Program-made: the position numbers and the translations under genes
Notes under the pieces: model-generated
What the model was told of the DNA's origin: nothing
Seen by the model: the letters and a program-made list of their open reading frames with translations, nothing else
Database searches by the model: none
In this document: positions 31,121 through 40,936 of the stretch, in pieces
Layout of the letters: the number at the start of each line of letters is the position of its first letter
How positions within the stretch are numbered: position 1 is the first letter of the stretch
Assembly (NCBI GenBank): GCA_002897695.1
Contig: BDTG01000021.1
Location: forward strand, 1 to 49,688
Length of the DNA stretch: 49,688 nucleotides
Direction of reading: 5' to 3'
Source of the DNA: a bacterium BMS3Abin14
Lineage (GTDB): Bacteria; BMS3Abin14

Positions 31121-31135
31121 CTGTAGGATCCTGAT

Positions 31136-32077
31136 ATGGGGAGCCTTATTCAGCAAAAGACACTCATGGGGACGGTGGAGTTCGCCGGCATTGCCCTTCA
31201 CACCGGGGTGGAGACTTCGGTTCGCATTCTTCCCGGTGACCCTGATACCGGGTATCGCTTCCGGCGGACCGATATTCCCGGTGCGCCCGAGATGGCGGCC
31301 ACCGTAAAAAATATTTCCGATACCCTTCTCTCCACCAGCGTCGGCCTCAACGGTGCTTCTGTCAAGACTGTCGAACATCTTTTATCCGCACTGGCAGGAT
31401 CAGGGGTGGATAATGCTGTCATCGAGGTTGACGGTGATGAAATCCCCATTCTCGACGGCAGCGCAGCGCCCTTTGTCCGCGGGATTGAGAGAATCGGGCT
31501 TGTGGATCAGGATGTGTCCAAGAGGATGATAAGGGTTCTGAGGGAGATTAAGGCGGGTGACCAGAATGCCCATGCCTCCCTTTCCCCTGCCGAATCATTC
31601 AGCGTCGAGTTCACCATCGATTTTACAAATCCGACCGTCGGCCGACAGTCCATGGAATTTCACTATTCTCCCGAGGCTTACCGGAAGGAAATTGCGTTTG
31701 CCAGGACGTTCGGATTCATGAAAGACGTTGAGAAGCTAAGGGAGAACGGGCTGGCCCTTGGAGGATCCTTCGATAACGCTGTCGTGGTTGGAGATGACAG
31801 AGTGCTGAATCCCGATGGACTGAGGGCCCCCGACGAGTTTGTCCGCCATAAGATCCTCGATACCATCGGGGACCTTTCCCTGCTGGGCATCCCCATCCTG
31901 GGGGCCTATTACGGCCACCGCGCCGGCCATGCGATCAACCGCACCCTCATGCAGGAGGTTCTGGCAAATCCGAATCGATGGGAACTCGTCTGCCTGGAGG
32001 AGAGGGAACCTGACAGCATTATCTATCGTTCCATCCAGGAGAGTGATCTGTACGGCATTAACCCTGCCTCACCGTAA
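31136..32077 (+). CDS. lpxC: UDP-3-O-acyl-N-acetylglucosamine deacetylase
   Basis: 313 residues from ATG 31136. The N-terminus (QQKTLMGTVEFAGIALHTG) matches LpxC, so a later ATG at 31166 would cut conserved sequence. Zinc and catalytic motifs VEHLLSALAG, HKILDTIGDLSLLG and HRAGHAIN are intact, giving the His/His/Asp zinc site and catalytic His. It performs the committed step of lipid A synthesis in the cytoplasm. It starts the outer-membrane biogenesis island but is separated from lpxD-A-I-B by lysS, lol and bam genes. A sigma-54-like box lies just upstream. LpxC is often tightly regulated, frequently by proteolysis. Confidence 0.97.
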   Translation: MGSLIQQKTLMGTVEFAGIALHTGVETSVRILPGDPDTGYRFRRTDIPGAPEMAATVKNISDTLLSTSVGLNGASVKTVEHLLSALAGSGVDNAVIEVDGDEIPILDGSAAPFVRGIERIGLVDQDVSKRMIRVLREIKAGDQNAHASLSPAESFSVEFTIDFTNPTVGRQSMEFHYSPEAYRKEIAFARTFGFMKDVEKLRENGLALGGSFDNAVVVGDDRVLNPDGLRAPDEFVRHKILDTIGDLSLLGIPILGAYYGHRAGHAINRTLMQEVLANPNRWELVCLEEREPDSIIYRSIQESDLYGINPASP

Positions 32078-32229
32078 GATTTAACCCGGAAAACAATCCC
32101 GAAGAATCTCGCCGCATGGCCCAGGGCCAAAAGCTGATTTATTACCGTTCGGCGCGTTTCACCCCTCTGCCTGCAGCCATTGTACGTCGATCTCTGGAAC
32201 CTGCGGGCAGCGGGAAGCCTCGAAATCCC

Positions 32230-32258
32230 TTGACGAATCCGGCGGTCTTTACTACCTT
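32230..32258 (+). promoter_or_regulatory. Putative sigma-70 promoter of lysS and downstream genes
   Basis: TTGACG (32230-32235), a 17-nt spacer and TACCTT (32253-32258) form a plausible promoter, with transcription from about 32265 and a leader of about 74 nt. It lies in the 261-bp gap between lpxC and lysS, which shows no gene. It may drive the long lysS-lol-bam-lpx run. Confidence 0.5.
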
Positions 32259-32338
32259 TACTTGTTTGATTTTTGGGGCATTTTAGCCATATTTCATGGG
32301 CAGATGTGTGCTTCACCCGGCCTGCCCGAGGGATGTTG

Positions 32339-33850
32339 ATGAAGAACGAAAATCAGGACGAAAGCCGTATCTATCAACAGCGCAGAGGCAAGGTCGATGA
32401 GGTCCGGCGTCAGGGCATCAACCCTTACCCGAACCATTTCAAAAGAGAACACCTGGCGGAGGATGTGCGACGGGAGCTTGATGGGCTTTCTCCCGAAGAA
32501 GTCGAAGGGACCGGGAAAGAATTTTCGGTGGCCGGAAGGGTTATGGCAATCAGAAGTTTCGGGAAGGCGGCCTTTTTTCAGATCCAGGACTCCTCAGGCC
32601 GCATCCAGGGGTTCATAAAAAAGGACATGGTAGGCGATGAGGAGTTTGGACATTTCAAGCTCTGGGACGTCGGGGATATTGTCGGGGTCAGGGGGAAGCC
32701 GTTCATAACCCGGACCGGGGAGCTGACCATTCTCGCCGCCAGGGCCGACCTTCTCACCAAGTCGGTTCGCCCTCTGCCGGAGAAATGGCACGGCCTGAAG
32801 GATGTGGAAACACGATATCGGCAGCGTTACGTGGATCTCATCGCCAACAGTGATGTAAGGGATGTTTTCAGGACAAGGAATCGCCTCATCCGGAACCTCC
32901 GGCGTTATCTCGACGATAACGGATTCATGGAGGTCGAGACCCCCATGATGCAGCCGATTCCCGGGGGAGCAGTTGCCAGGCCCTTTGTCACCCATCACAA
33001 TACCCTTGACATGGATCTTTATCTCAGGGTTGCTCCCGAGCTTTACCTCAAGAGGCTGGTCGTCGGCGGTTTCGAGAGGGTCTACGAACTGAACAGGAAC
33101 TTCCGTAACGAGGGGATCTCCACCATGCACAACCCCGAGTTCACCATGCTGGAGTTCTACATGGCATACGCTGATTACCGTGACCTGATGGGTTTTACCG
33201 AGGATTTTCTCAGGAACGTCGTTCTGGGAACCCTCGGCGCTGCGGTGACGACCTATCAGGGCCGGCAGATCGATTTTGAAAAGCCCTTCACCAGATTGTC
33301 CTTCAGGGACGCCCTCCTTCGGGTAAAAGGCTTTGAGGAGCCGTTCCTTGACAGCCATGAGAGCGCCCTGGCTTTCGCGAGGAATAACGATGTCCCGGTC
33401 AACGACAAGGATCCGGTAGGGAAGATCAACATGAAGGTATTCGAGCATTTCATCGAGTCAACCCTCGTCGATCCCACCTTCGTCTTTGACTACCCGATCG
33501 ACGTTTCTCCCCTTTCAAGGCGCAGTGACGATAATCCAGGCACCGCGGAGCGTTTTGAGCTTTTTATATCCGGGATGGAGGTAGCCAACGGGTTTTCGGA
33601 GCTTAACGATCCAAGGGATCAGGAGGAGCGTTTCCGGCGTCAGGTGGCCGAGAGGGAGACCGGCGATGAGGAGGCCCATCGCATGGACTCGGACTACATC
33701 CGCGCTCTGGAGTTCGGGCTGCCCCCCACTGCGGGCGAGGGGATAGGGATCGACCGGCTTGTCATGCTGATCACCGATTCGCCCTCCATCAGGGACGTCA
33801 TCCTCTTCCCCCACCAGCGCAGCGTTGATTCCTCCAGGGGGGAACGGTGA
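32339..33850 (+). CDS. lysS: Lysyl-tRNA synthetase, class II
   Basis: 503 residues from ATG 32339, chosen because GAGG lies seven nt upstream and the length fits; an ATG at 32333 and an upstream TTG are weaker. An OB-fold anticodon-binding domain (about 55-150) is followed by the class II core: RNRLIRNLRRYLDDNGFMEV (motif 1), NRNFRNEGISTMHNPEFTML (motif 2) and GEGIGIDRLVM (motif 3). It charges tRNA-Lys in the cytoplasm. lysS before lolC is a common arrangement in this type of genome. GTGA overlap with lolC/E. Confidence 0.98.
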   Translation: MKNENQDESRIYQQRRGKVDEVRRQGINPYPNHFKREHLAEDVRRELDGLSPEEVEGTGKEFSVAGRVMAIRSFGKAAFFQIQDSSGRIQGFIKKDMVGDEEFGHFKLWDVGDIVGVRGKPFITRTGELTILAARADLLTKSVRPLPEKWHGLKDVETRYRQRYVDLIANSDVRDVFRTRNRLIRNLRRYLDDNGFMEVETPMMQPIPGGAVARPFVTHHNTLDMDLYLRVAPELYLKRLVVGGFERVYELNRNFRNEGISTMHNPEFTMLEFYMAYADYRDLMGFTEDFLRNVVLGTLGAAVTTYQGRQIDFEKPFTRLSFRDALLRVKGFEEPFLDSHESALAFARNNDVPVNDKDPVGKINMKVFEHFIESTLVDPTFVFDYPIDVSPLSRRSDDNPGTAERFELFISGMEVANGFSELNDPRDQEERFRRQVAERETGDEEAHRMDSDYIRALEFGLPPTAGEGIGIDRLVMLITDSPSIRDVILFPHQRSVDSSRGER

Positions 33851-35064
33851 AGCACACCTTTGAATGGAAGGTGGCGCTGGGCCACATCCGGTCCCGCAGG
33901 CACCGTGCATTTATCTCCCTGGTAACCGTTATTTCCATCCTGGGGGTGGCTATCGGAGTCGCCGCCCTCGTTACGGTCATCGCCGTCATGACCGGGTTTT
34001 CCACCTACATGCAGGACCGTATCCTGGGAACGACCTCCCATATCCTTATCCAGGGGTCGGGAGAGGGGATAAAGGACGTTGACAGGATCCTGGATATCGT
34101 TTCAGGCAGGGATGATGTTAAGGCCGCGTCGCCGTTTATCGCTGGACAGGCTTTGCTCAAGATTGAGGGGGACGTCACAGGGGTGGCTGTCCGCGGGATC
34201 GACCCTGCGGGTGAAGGGGGCGTGACCGACCTTTCGGGCAAAATGGTCATCGGATCCATTGACCGGTTGGATGAAGGGGGTATTGTCATCGGTATCGAGA
34301 TGATGCGCATCCACGGTCTGAAACCCGGCGACACGGTTACGCTGGTTTCACCGTCCGAGACCTCATCGCCGTTCGGGATGGTCCCCCGCATGCGGCAGTT
34401 TGAGATCAAGGGTGTCTTTGACACCGGAATGTACCAATATGATACCAGCCTCATCCTGATGACGCTTGGGTCCGCTCAATCTTTTTTCGGAATGGGTGAC
34501 AGGGTGACCGGAGTTGAGGTCAAGGTCCGGGATATCTATCGGGCAGGCGGGATTGCCGCCTCCCTGCAAAGCGACCTGGGTCCAGGCTACAGGGTGCAGG
34601 ACTGGCGCGAGATGAATCGAAATCTTTTTTCTGCGCTCAAGCTCGAGAAGATGACCATGTTCATTATCCTCGTCCTCATCATCATCGTGGCAGCGTTCAA
34701 CATTGTCGGGGCTCTCATCCTCACGGTCATGGAAAAGGGGAAGGACATCGCCATCCTGAAGGCGATGGGGGCTACCAGGGGAGCAATAGGAAGAATTTTC
34801 ATGCTGGAGGGGCTTGTCATCGGCCTGTCGGGAACACTTCTCGGTCTTCTCCTGGGTCTTGGGCTCTCGTGGGCGCTGGCGAACTATCATCTGGTCGAAC
34901 TGCCCAGCAGCATCTACTATGTCACGACCATCCCGGTTCGGGTAAAATTTCTGGATGTCGCCGCTATCTCCGTCTCCGCCGTGCTGGTCAGCTTTCTGGC
35001 AACGCTGTACCCCTCCGGAAAGGCCTCTTCCCTGGACCCGGTAGAGGTCCTGCGGTATGAATAA
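33847..35064 (+). CDS. lolC: Lipoprotein-releasing ABC transporter permease LolC/LolE
   Basis: 405 residues from GTG 33847. One N-terminal membrane segment (about 20-45), a large periplasmic MacB-like domain (about 50-245) and three C-terminal segments (about 270-295, 315-340 and 370-395) form the FtsX fold. ATRGAIGRIFMLEGLVIG is the typical coupling-helix region. With LolD it extracts lipoproteins from the inner membrane for LolA. Only one permease gene is present, so a LolF-type homodimer is likely rather than LolC plus LolE. It overlaps lolD by 8 nt. Confidence 0.95.
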   Translation: MKHTFEWKVALGHIRSRRHRAFISLVTVISILGVAIGVAALVTVIAVMTGFSTYMQDRILGTTSHILIQGSGEGIKDVDRILDIVSGRDDVKAASPFIAGQALLKIEGDVTGVAVRGIDPAGEGGVTDLSGKMVIGSIDRLDEGGIVIGIEMMRIHGLKPGDTVTLVSPSETSSPFGMVPRMRQFEIKGVFDTGMYQYDTSLILMTLGSAQSFFGMGDRVTGVEVKVRDIYRAGGIAASLQSDLGPGYRVQDWREMNRNLFSALKLEKMTMFIILVLIIIVAAFNIVGALILTVMEKGKDIAILKAMGATRGAIGRIFMLEGLVIGLSGTLLGLLLGLGLSWALANYHLVELPSSIYYVTTIPVRVKFLDVAAISVSAVLVSFLATLYPSGKASSLDPVEVLRYE

Positions 35065-35752
35065 TCCAGCATCCCCGCCGGTCCTGCGGACGGAAGGCCT
35101 TTGCAAGACGTTCCACAAGGGGGGCAGGGATATCCATGTCCTGACAGGAGTGGAATTGACCCTTTCAGAGGGGCAGATTGCAGGTATTATGGGCGCTTCG
35201 GGGACCGGGAAGAGTACGCTTCTGCATCTCCTGGGCGGTCTTGACAGGCCCGATGGCGGCCGTGTCCTTCATCGCGGGAGGGATATCTTTTCCCTTTCAG
35301 ACGCAGAGCTTGCCGGGTTCAGAAACCAGGAGATCGGTTTTGTCTTCCAGATGCATTATCTGTTATCCGAGTTCACCTGCCTTGAAAACGTCATGATGCC
35401 GGGTGTCATCGCGGGAAGGACCTGGGAGATGGTCCGTGAGAAGGCTCGGGGTTTGCTCGCTCGGGTGGGTCTTGAAGACCGTGCGGAACACAGGCCAGGC
35501 GAGCTTTCGGGTGGGGAGCAACAGCGGGCAGCCGTGGCGAGGGCATTGGTGAATGATCCGGCCCTTATTCTGGCCGATGAGCCCACAGGCAACCTTGATG
35601 TCCGTACCGCCGAATCCGTGCGGGATCTTTTTTTTGACCTCAACAACCAGCTTGAAACCACCTTCCTGATCGTAACACATAACCGTGAGATGGCTGCCGG
35701 ATTCCATTGCCGGTTCCTTCTCAAGGACGGCGTTTTGAGGCGGGAGGAGTAG
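35057..35752 (+). CDS. lolD: Lipoprotein-releasing ABC transporter ATPase LolD
   Basis: 231 residues. Walker A GASGTGKST (about residue 46), Q-loop FQMHYLL, signature LSGGEQQRAAVARAL and Walker B ALILADEPTGNLD are intact; the LLSEFT segment is typical of the LolD/MacB group. It powers lipoprotein release together with the upstream permease. Start ATG 35057 overlaps lolC. Confidence 0.97.
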   Translation: MNNPASPPVLRTEGLCKTFHKGGRDIHVLTGVELTLSEGQIAGIMGASGTGKSTLLHLLGGLDRPDGGRVLHRGRDIFSLSDAELAGFRNQEIGFVFQMHYLLSEFTCLENVMMPGVIAGRTWEMVREKARGLLARVGLEDRAEHRPGELSGGEQQRAAVARALVNDPALILADEPTGNLDVRTAESVRDLFFDLNNQLETTFLIVTHNREMAAGFHCRFLLKDGVLRREE

Positions 35753-35755
35753 CCG

Positions 35756-38014
35756 GTGCACAGAACTTTTGCTCCCATCATGACGATATTCCTTGTCCTG
35801 GGGTTACTCATTTCGGTTGGGTCCGCGGATGCGGCGGCGGGAAAAACAATCGTTTCCCTGGATATTAAAGGGAATTCACGGGTGGATTCCAGCAGTATCG
35901 AGGCGGCTTTAGGGTGGAAAACAGGTGATCCATGGAATCCCGGCATGGCGACAACAGGCGTCAAGGCTGTGTTCGACATGGGAATGTTCAGTCGTGTCGG
36001 AATAGATGACCGGAAGACCGATGGAGGTTTTGCCGTTAAAGTAACGGTCAGGGAATACCCCATGATCATCGGGGTGTCCGTGACCGGCAGTGATGCCCTG
36101 GATCAATCGGAGCTGAAAAAGAAACTCACGCTCAGGAGCTTCGGTTTTTACGATCCTTCCCGACTGAAAAAAAATGAGAAGATAATTCGAGATGCCTACA
36201 GGGACAAGGGCTATTTCAACGCCGAGGTCCATGGGGCCGTTAAGGAGTCCGGAAAAGGGGTCAAAATTACCTTTTCGGTTAAAGAAAATCACAAAACTTA
36301 CGTTCGCGAGATCGACATTCTCGGTAACAGGGCGCTGAGCGACAAGGAGATCCTGAGCGTGGTCCAGGCAAAGGAACTGGGGCCTCTTTCCTGGATCAGC
36401 GATTCCGCCGTCCTCAACCAGGCCCTCATCGATGACGATCTGAAGAGGATTCATCTCCTTTATCTGGAAAAAGGATACCTGGATATTGAAGTGACGGGTC
36501 CGGAGGTCCGGGTACATCCCGAGGGCGGTCTTTATGTCTCGATCAGGGTGTCGGAGGGAGACCGGTATAACATCGGGAAGCTGATCTTCTCGGGGGACTG
36601 GAAGGGCATTCCGGAGTTCCGGCGGGGCGAAATGGAGGAAAAATCCGGGGATATCTTCAGTCGAAGCGCACTGCTCGGCGACATCCGGATGCTGGAAAAT
36701 TCCTACAGGGACCAGGGGTATGCCTGGGCGAAAATTGATCCCAGGATGACAAAATCCACCCAAAAGGGGATTATGGACATCGATCTGCGCCTTTCCCGGG
36801 GCCCGCTGGTGAGGATTCGAAGGATCAATATCACCGGAAACGTCAAGACGAGGGACTATGTCGTACGACGTGAGGTGAGGCTGGTTGAGGGGAAACTGTT
36901 CAGCCAGAAAAAACTCGACGATTCCAGACGGTTTATCAGGGCGCTGGGATTTTTCGGCAAGATGTCGATAACCTTGAAAGACGTCGGTGACGGTGAGGCG
37001 GACGTTGACATCAAGCTGGGGGAGACCTCAAGCGGCACTCTGTCGGCGGGGATGGCCTACTCCTCGGTGGACGGGTTGGTGGGAACCCTTCAGTTGGCCC
37101 AGGGCAACTTTTTTGGGCGGGGACAGCAGGCCAAGCTGAACATGGAGATTGGGTCCAACACCAACACCTACAGCGTAAGCTTCACGGAACCCAGGGTTTT
37201 CTCGGGCCACTACTCCCTGAGCTTTGATCTTTTCAATACCAGCAAGGATTATACGAACTACACCCAGGACAGCAAGGGAGGCGGCATCAGGGTGGGCTAC
37301 CGGTACTCGGATTTTTCCAGCATCCAACTCAGCTACAGACGGGCGAAATACAATGTTTTCAACGTTGGCGCAAGCGCCTCGAACCTCATCAGGGAGCAGG
37401 AGGGCGAGAGCACCACTTCAGCCGTGGCCATCAGCTACAAATATGATTCAAGGGACCATCCCCTGAACCCCCATAGCGGTTTTTACTTCAGGTTATCCAG
37501 TGAGGTTGCAGGGGGAAGCTTGGGCGGCACCAACGATTTCTTTCGCAACCGCGTCCAGGCGAGCTACTTCAAACCTATTTACGGTGATCTGATAGGATCG
37601 GTTCATACTGAGTTGGGCATAATTAATCCGTACAATGGGGACACCGTCCCTGTTTCAGAGCGGTTCTTCATGGGCGGCCTGAATTCGCTCAGGGGGTTTC
37701 ATCCCCGGGATGTCGGGCCTCTGGACGAAAATGGCGATCCTCTGGGGGGCAACCGGTCATTTCTCTCCAATATCGAGGCATCGTACCCTCTCATGCCGGA
37801 GGCCGGGATAAAGGGAATCCTGTTCCTTGACGTTGGAAACGTCTGGGGCGCCGATGAAAAGCCGGCCGTAGCCGATCTTCGGGCGGACGCCGGTTTCGGG
37901 TTTCACTGGACTTCGCCGGTAGGGCTGCTTCGCCTGGAACTTGGATTTAACCTGGACCCGAGACCCGGGGAACTCCAGCCTGGATGGCAGTTTTCCGTCG
38001 GGACACTCTTCTGA
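35756..38014 (+). CDS. bamA: Outer membrane assembly factor BamA (Omp85)
   Basis: 752 residues from GTG 35756. A signal peptide (about 1-26, ADA-A) is followed by five POTRA domains (about 28-415) and a beta-barrel (about 425-752). The barrel has the conserved LRGF motif (GGLNSLRGFHPRD, about 645-657) and ends in Phe. POTRA domains are shown by GNSRVDSSSIEAAL, VREIDILGNRALSDKEI and RRINITGNVKTRDYVVRRE. It folds outer-membrane proteins, and is followed by skp as in many Gram-negatives. Length is slightly below E. coli BamA (810). Confidence 0.97.
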   Translation: MHRTFAPIMTIFLVLGLLISVGSADAAAGKTIVSLDIKGNSRVDSSSIEAALGWKTGDPWNPGMATTGVKAVFDMGMFSRVGIDDRKTDGGFAVKVTVREYPMIIGVSVTGSDALDQSELKKKLTLRSFGFYDPSRLKKNEKIIRDAYRDKGYFNAEVHGAVKESGKGVKITFSVKENHKTYVREIDILGNRALSDKEILSVVQAKELGPLSWISDSAVLNQALIDDDLKRIHLLYLEKGYLDIEVTGPEVRVHPEGGLYVSIRVSEGDRYNIGKLIFSGDWKGIPEFRRGEMEEKSGDIFSRSALLGDIRMLENSYRDQGYAWAKIDPRMTKSTQKGIMDIDLRLSRGPLVRIRRINITGNVKTRDYVVRREVRLVEGKLFSQKKLDDSRRFIRALGFFGKMSITLKDVGDGEADVDIKLGETSSGTLSAGMAYSSVDGLVGTLQLAQGNFFGRGQQAKLNMEIGSNTNTYSVSFTEPRVFSGHYSLSFDLFNTSKDYTNYTQDSKGGGIRVGYRYSDFSSIQLSYRRAKYNVFNVGASASNLIREQEGESTTSAVAISYKYDSRDHPLNPHSGFYFRLSSEVAGGSLGGTNDFFRNRVQASYFKPIYGDLIGSVHTELGIINPYNGDTVPVSERFFMGGLNSLRGFHPRDVGPLDENGDPLGGNRSFLSNIEASYPLMPEAGIKGILFLDVGNVWGADEKPAVADLRADAGFGFHWTSPVGLLRLELGFNLDPRPGELQPGWQFSVGTLF

Positions 38015-38074
38015 TATATTGCGTACTAATGGACTTTTTGCGATCCTATCATGATTAGACAGGAGGAAAATAAA

Positions 38075-38620
38075 ATGCACATCAGGATTGGAACCGTAGT
38101 TGTAATGCCACTTTTTCTGCTCGGTCTCCTTGCTCCGGCACAGGTTGGCGCTGCGTCCCTGGTCAAGATCGGCGTCGTCGACCTCCAGAAGGCTCTTAAT
38201 GCCACAACCGAGGGGATGACCGCCAAGGAATCTCTGAGGAAAAGACACCAGGCGAAGCAGGAAAAGGTAGACGCCATGAAGACGGAACTCGACTCCATGG
38301 GTGAGAAACTTAAAAGCCCCGTACTCAGTGAGTCCGCCCAGGCAGATCTCAAAGAGGCCTACATGAAGAAGAAGGCGGAACTCATCGATTTTGTTGCCAG
38401 GGCCAAGGCGAATGAGGGGAAGGAGAACAGGGAGATGTCCTCCGGAATCCTTGAGGGGCTCGTAGGGATTACCAAGGAGGTCGCCGCAGAAAGGGGATTT
38501 TCCCTCGTCATCGAGGAGAGCAGGGGCGGGATCGTCTATTCGTCGAAGGATATCGTTGATCTGACCGAAAGCATAGTCAAGATATACAACGAGCGTATGC
38601 CCGGCATGGGAGCAAAATGA
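38075..38620 (+). CDS. skp: OmpH/Skp-family periplasmic chaperone
   Basis: 181 residues from ATG 38075, with AGGAGG eight nt upstream; the frame extends to 38051 but the Shine-Dalgarno settles the start. Signal peptide (1-25, VGA-A), then VKIGVVDLQKALNATTEGM, the usual Skp start, and long charged helices forming the tentacles. It holds unfolded outer-membrane proteins for BamA. Its place between bamA and lpxD is the standard order. ATGA overlap with lpxD. Confidence 0.92.
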   Translation: MHIRIGTVVVMPLFLLGLLAPAQVGAASLVKIGVVDLQKALNATTEGMTAKESLRKRHQAKQEKVDAMKTELDSMGEKLKSPVLSESAQADLKEAYMKKKAELIDFVARAKANEGKENREMSSGILEGLVGITKEVAAERGFSLVIEESRGGIVYSSKDIVDLTESIVKIYNERMPGMGAK

Positions 38621-39660
38621 AGGAGATCACCTTAAAGGAGCTGGCCCGTATTCTGAATGCCGAACTGGTGGGGGACGGGCGGGTTGTGGTTACAGGTATT
38701 CGTCCTCTGGAAGAGGCCCGGAGCTCGGACCTGTCATTTCTTTCCAACTCCAGGTACAGCAGTTCCCTGGAGACGACCCGGGCTGGAGGAATCATCGTCT
38801 CACCCGGCACACTCACTGAAGGCAGGAACCTCCTGATTGTTGACGATCCCTATTTTGGCTTCGCACTGGCCATGGAGGCATTTTTCGGTGAAGATTACAT
38901 CCCTTCCGGCATCAGTGAGCGGGCATCTGTCCATGCAGGGGCAAGTGTCGGATCCGATCCCAGCCTCCATCCCTTCGCGGTGGTGGAAAAAGGGGCTGTG
39001 GTGGGAGACAGGGTGACTCTCATGTCTGGTGCTTTCGTGGGGCAGGGAGCGGTGATCGGCGATGACACGGTGCTCCATCCCCACGTGGTGGTGGAAAAAA
39101 AATGTGTGATCGGCAGCCGTGTCATCATCCATGCCGGAACGGTCATCGGCAGCGATGGGTTCGGCTTTGCCAGGGAGGGAAAACGGCACCGTAAAATCAT
39201 CCAGTCGGGTATTGTGAGGATTGGGGATGACGTGGAGATCGGGGCCAACTGTGCGGTGGACCGGGCGGTGTTGGGCGAAACGGTCATCGGGAACGGTTGT
39301 ATCTTCGATAATCTGATACAGATTGCACATAACGTCCGGATCGGGGAGAATGTCATCCTGGTAGGCCAGTCGGGTATCGCGGGGAGTTCCACGTTGGGTG
39401 ACAATGCCATCGTTGCGGCCCAATCGGGGGTGGCCGGCCACCTCAACATCGGTGAGGGCGCCGTCGTCGCCTCCAAAACCGCTGTGTACAAGGATGTTCT
39501 TCCGGGAACCCGGGTGGCGGGGATCCCGGCGGTCGGTTTGGGTGAGTGGAAAAGGTCGGCCGCCATGATAAAGAAACTGGGCTCCATGCGGAAGAGGATC
39601 AGGGTACTGGAGAGGAGAGTCGGCCATAATGTGGAGGGGGAAGCAGAGGAGACGGAGTGA
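38617..39660 (+). CDS. lpxD: UDP-3-O-acylglucosamine N-acyltransferase
   Basis: 347 residues. An N-terminal uridine-binding domain (1-100) is followed by a left-handed beta-helix of hexapeptide repeats (about 105-310) with [10 protein letters not shown] and the catalytic His region [10 protein letters not shown]. It adds the second acyl chain in lipid A synthesis. The order skp-lpxD-fabZ-lpxA is standard. A short acidic tail follows the helix. Confidence 0.97.
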   Translation: MKEITLKELARILNAELVGDGRVVVTGIRPLEEARSSDLSFLSNSRYSSSLETTRAGGIIVSPGTLTEGRNLLIVDDPYFGFALAMEAFFGEDYIPSGISERASVHAGASVGSDPSLHPFAVVEKGAVVGDRVTLMSGAFVGQGAVIGDDTVLHPHVVVEKKCVIGSRVIIHAGTVIGSDGFGFAREGKRHRKIIQSGIVRIGDDVEIGANCAVDRAVLGETVIGNGCIFDNLIQIAHNVRIGENVILVGQSGIAGSSTLGDNAIVAAQSGVAGHLNIGEGAVVASKTAVYKDVLPGTRVAGIPAVGLGEWKRSAAMIKKLGSMRKRIRVLERRVGHNVEGEAEETE

Positions 39661-40142
39661 TGGATGTTAACGAGATAATGAAAATCCTGCCCCATAGATA
39701 TCCGTTCCTGCTCATCGACAGGATAGACGAGTTGATACCGGGGAAAAAGGCGATTGGGATAAAGAATGTGACTATCAATGAGGGTTTCTTCCAGGGGCAT
39801 TTCCCGGAACACCCCGTGATGCCCGGAGTCCTCATCCTTGAGTCGATGGCACAGGTCGGGGGGATTCTGGCCTTTGCATCGGTGGCGGATGCCGACAACC
39901 TGGAAAAGGAAGCCGGCCGCAAGGTTGTCTACTTCATGTCCATCGACAAGGTGAAATTCCGTCGTCCCGTTGTTCCGGGTGACCAGCTGCGGCATGAAGT
40001 GTCGGTGCTGAAGTTAAAGGGTAATGTTCTGCACATCGACTGCAGGACCTACGTCGGGGAGCGGGTCGTTGCTCAGGGTGAAATGAAGGCGATGCTCGTC
40101 GACAGGGACAGGGCCGCCGGCCGGGCGGAAGAGGGAAAATGA
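39660..40142 (+). CDS. fabZ: 3-hydroxyacyl-ACP dehydratase FabZ
   Basis: 160 residues from ATG 39660, whose A is the last base of the lpxD stop TGA; GTG 39657 is an alternative. [11 protein letters not shown] and [20 protein letters not shown] are the FabZ signatures with catalytic His and Glu. It dehydrates 3-hydroxyacyl-ACP, competing with LpxA and LpxD for the same hydroxyacyl-ACP pool. The C-terminal tail (about 145-160) is a little longer than usual. ATGA overlap with lpxA. Confidence 0.97.
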   Translation: MDVNEIMKILPHRYPFLLIDRIDELIPGKKAIGIKNVTINEGFFQGHFPEHPVMPGVLILESMAQVGGILAFASVADADNLEKEAGRKVVYFMSIDKVKFRRPVVPGDQLRHEVSVLKLKGNVLHIDCRTYVGERVVAQGEMKAMLVDRDRAAGRAEEGK

Positions 40143-40936
40143 CAGTGGGCGCCGTTTCGGAGACATCCATCCACCCCGCGGCGTTAGTGCATCCCGATGC
40201 GGAGCTGGACGTGGGGGTCCAGGTGGGTCCGTTTTCCATCATCGGACCCAAAGTCAGAATCGGCGGCGGGACGGTGATTGCCTCCCATGCCGTAATCGAA
40301 GGCGACACCACCATTGGGAAAAACAACAGGGTTTTCCAGTTCGCCACCCTCGGCTCCGACCCCCAGGACCTTAAATACAGGGGGGAGGATTCACGGCTGA
40401 TCGTCGGCGATGGGAACATTTTTCGGGAGTGCTGCACCGTCCACAAGGGAACCGATGGCGGCATCGGTGAAACGCGCCTCGGGGGCGGCATACTGGTGAT
40501 GGCGTATGCCCATATTGCCCATGATTGCGTTATCGGCGACGGGGTTATCATGGCCAATGCCGCCACCCTGGCGGGTCACATAGATATTGAGGACGGGGCC
40601 ATCATAGGCGGGCTGGCGGCCGTTCATCAGTTCTGCCGGGTTGGAACCCTGGCCATGGTTGCCGGCGGCAGCATTGTGGTTAAGGATGTGGCCCCCTATT
40701 GTACCGTGCAGGGAAATCGGGCCGGCATGAAGGGACTTAACCTGATCGGCCTGCAGAGACGGGGATTTTCCGAGGATGCCATCGCTGCCCTGAAATCCGC
40801 ACACAGAATCATCTTCCGATCAGGATCCCTGTTTTCGGATAGTATTGAAAAGGTAAAAATGGATGTCGCCGGGACCCGGGAGGTTCAACACCTTCTGGAT
40901 TTCCTGGGGGGGTCCGAAAGGGGTTTTGTCCGTTGA
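40139..40936 (+). CDS. lpxA: UDP-N-acetylglucosamine acyltransferase
   Basis: 265 residues. Hexapeptide repeats ([20 protein letters not shown] onward) form the left-handed helix; the active-site His lies in [14 protein letters not shown] and [15 protein letters not shown] starts the helical C-terminal domain. It catalyses the first, reversible acylation of lipid A synthesis. The acyl-chain ruler residue was not assigned. Overlaps lpxI by 4 nt. Confidence 0.97.
   Translation: MTVGAVSETSIHPAALVHPDAELDVGVQVGPFSIIGPKVRIGGGTVIASHAVIEGDTTIGKNNRVFQFATLGSDPQDLKYRGEDSRLIVGDGNIFRECCTVHKGTDGGIGETRLGGGILVMAYAHIAHDCVIGDGVIMANAATLAGHIDIEDGAIIGGLAAVHQFCRVGTLAMVAGGSIVVKDVAPYCTVQGNRAGMKGLNLIGLQRRGFSEDAIAALKSAHRIIFRSGSLFSDSIEKVKMDVAGTREVQHLLDFLGGSERGFVR

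Larger units (their letters stand above)
30630..31135. other. Repeat-rich intergenic gap where rnfA-rnfB would be expected
   Basis: 506 bp without a supportable gene. It holds, in order, an 11-copy heptamer array with two degenerate units, a CT-rich direct repeat with hairpin, a REP-like palindrome, and an AT-richer segment ending in a sigma-54-like promoter before lpxC. Open frames crossing it only translate the repeat (a 7-residue period) or low-complexity sequence. No trace of rnfA or rnfB was recognised in any frame. Confidence 0.7.

Noticed and set aside
38895-39995. 366-codon minus-strand frame opposite lpxD-fabZ
   Set aside because: Covers two certain genes in antisense and reads as low-complexity Pro/Ser/Thr.
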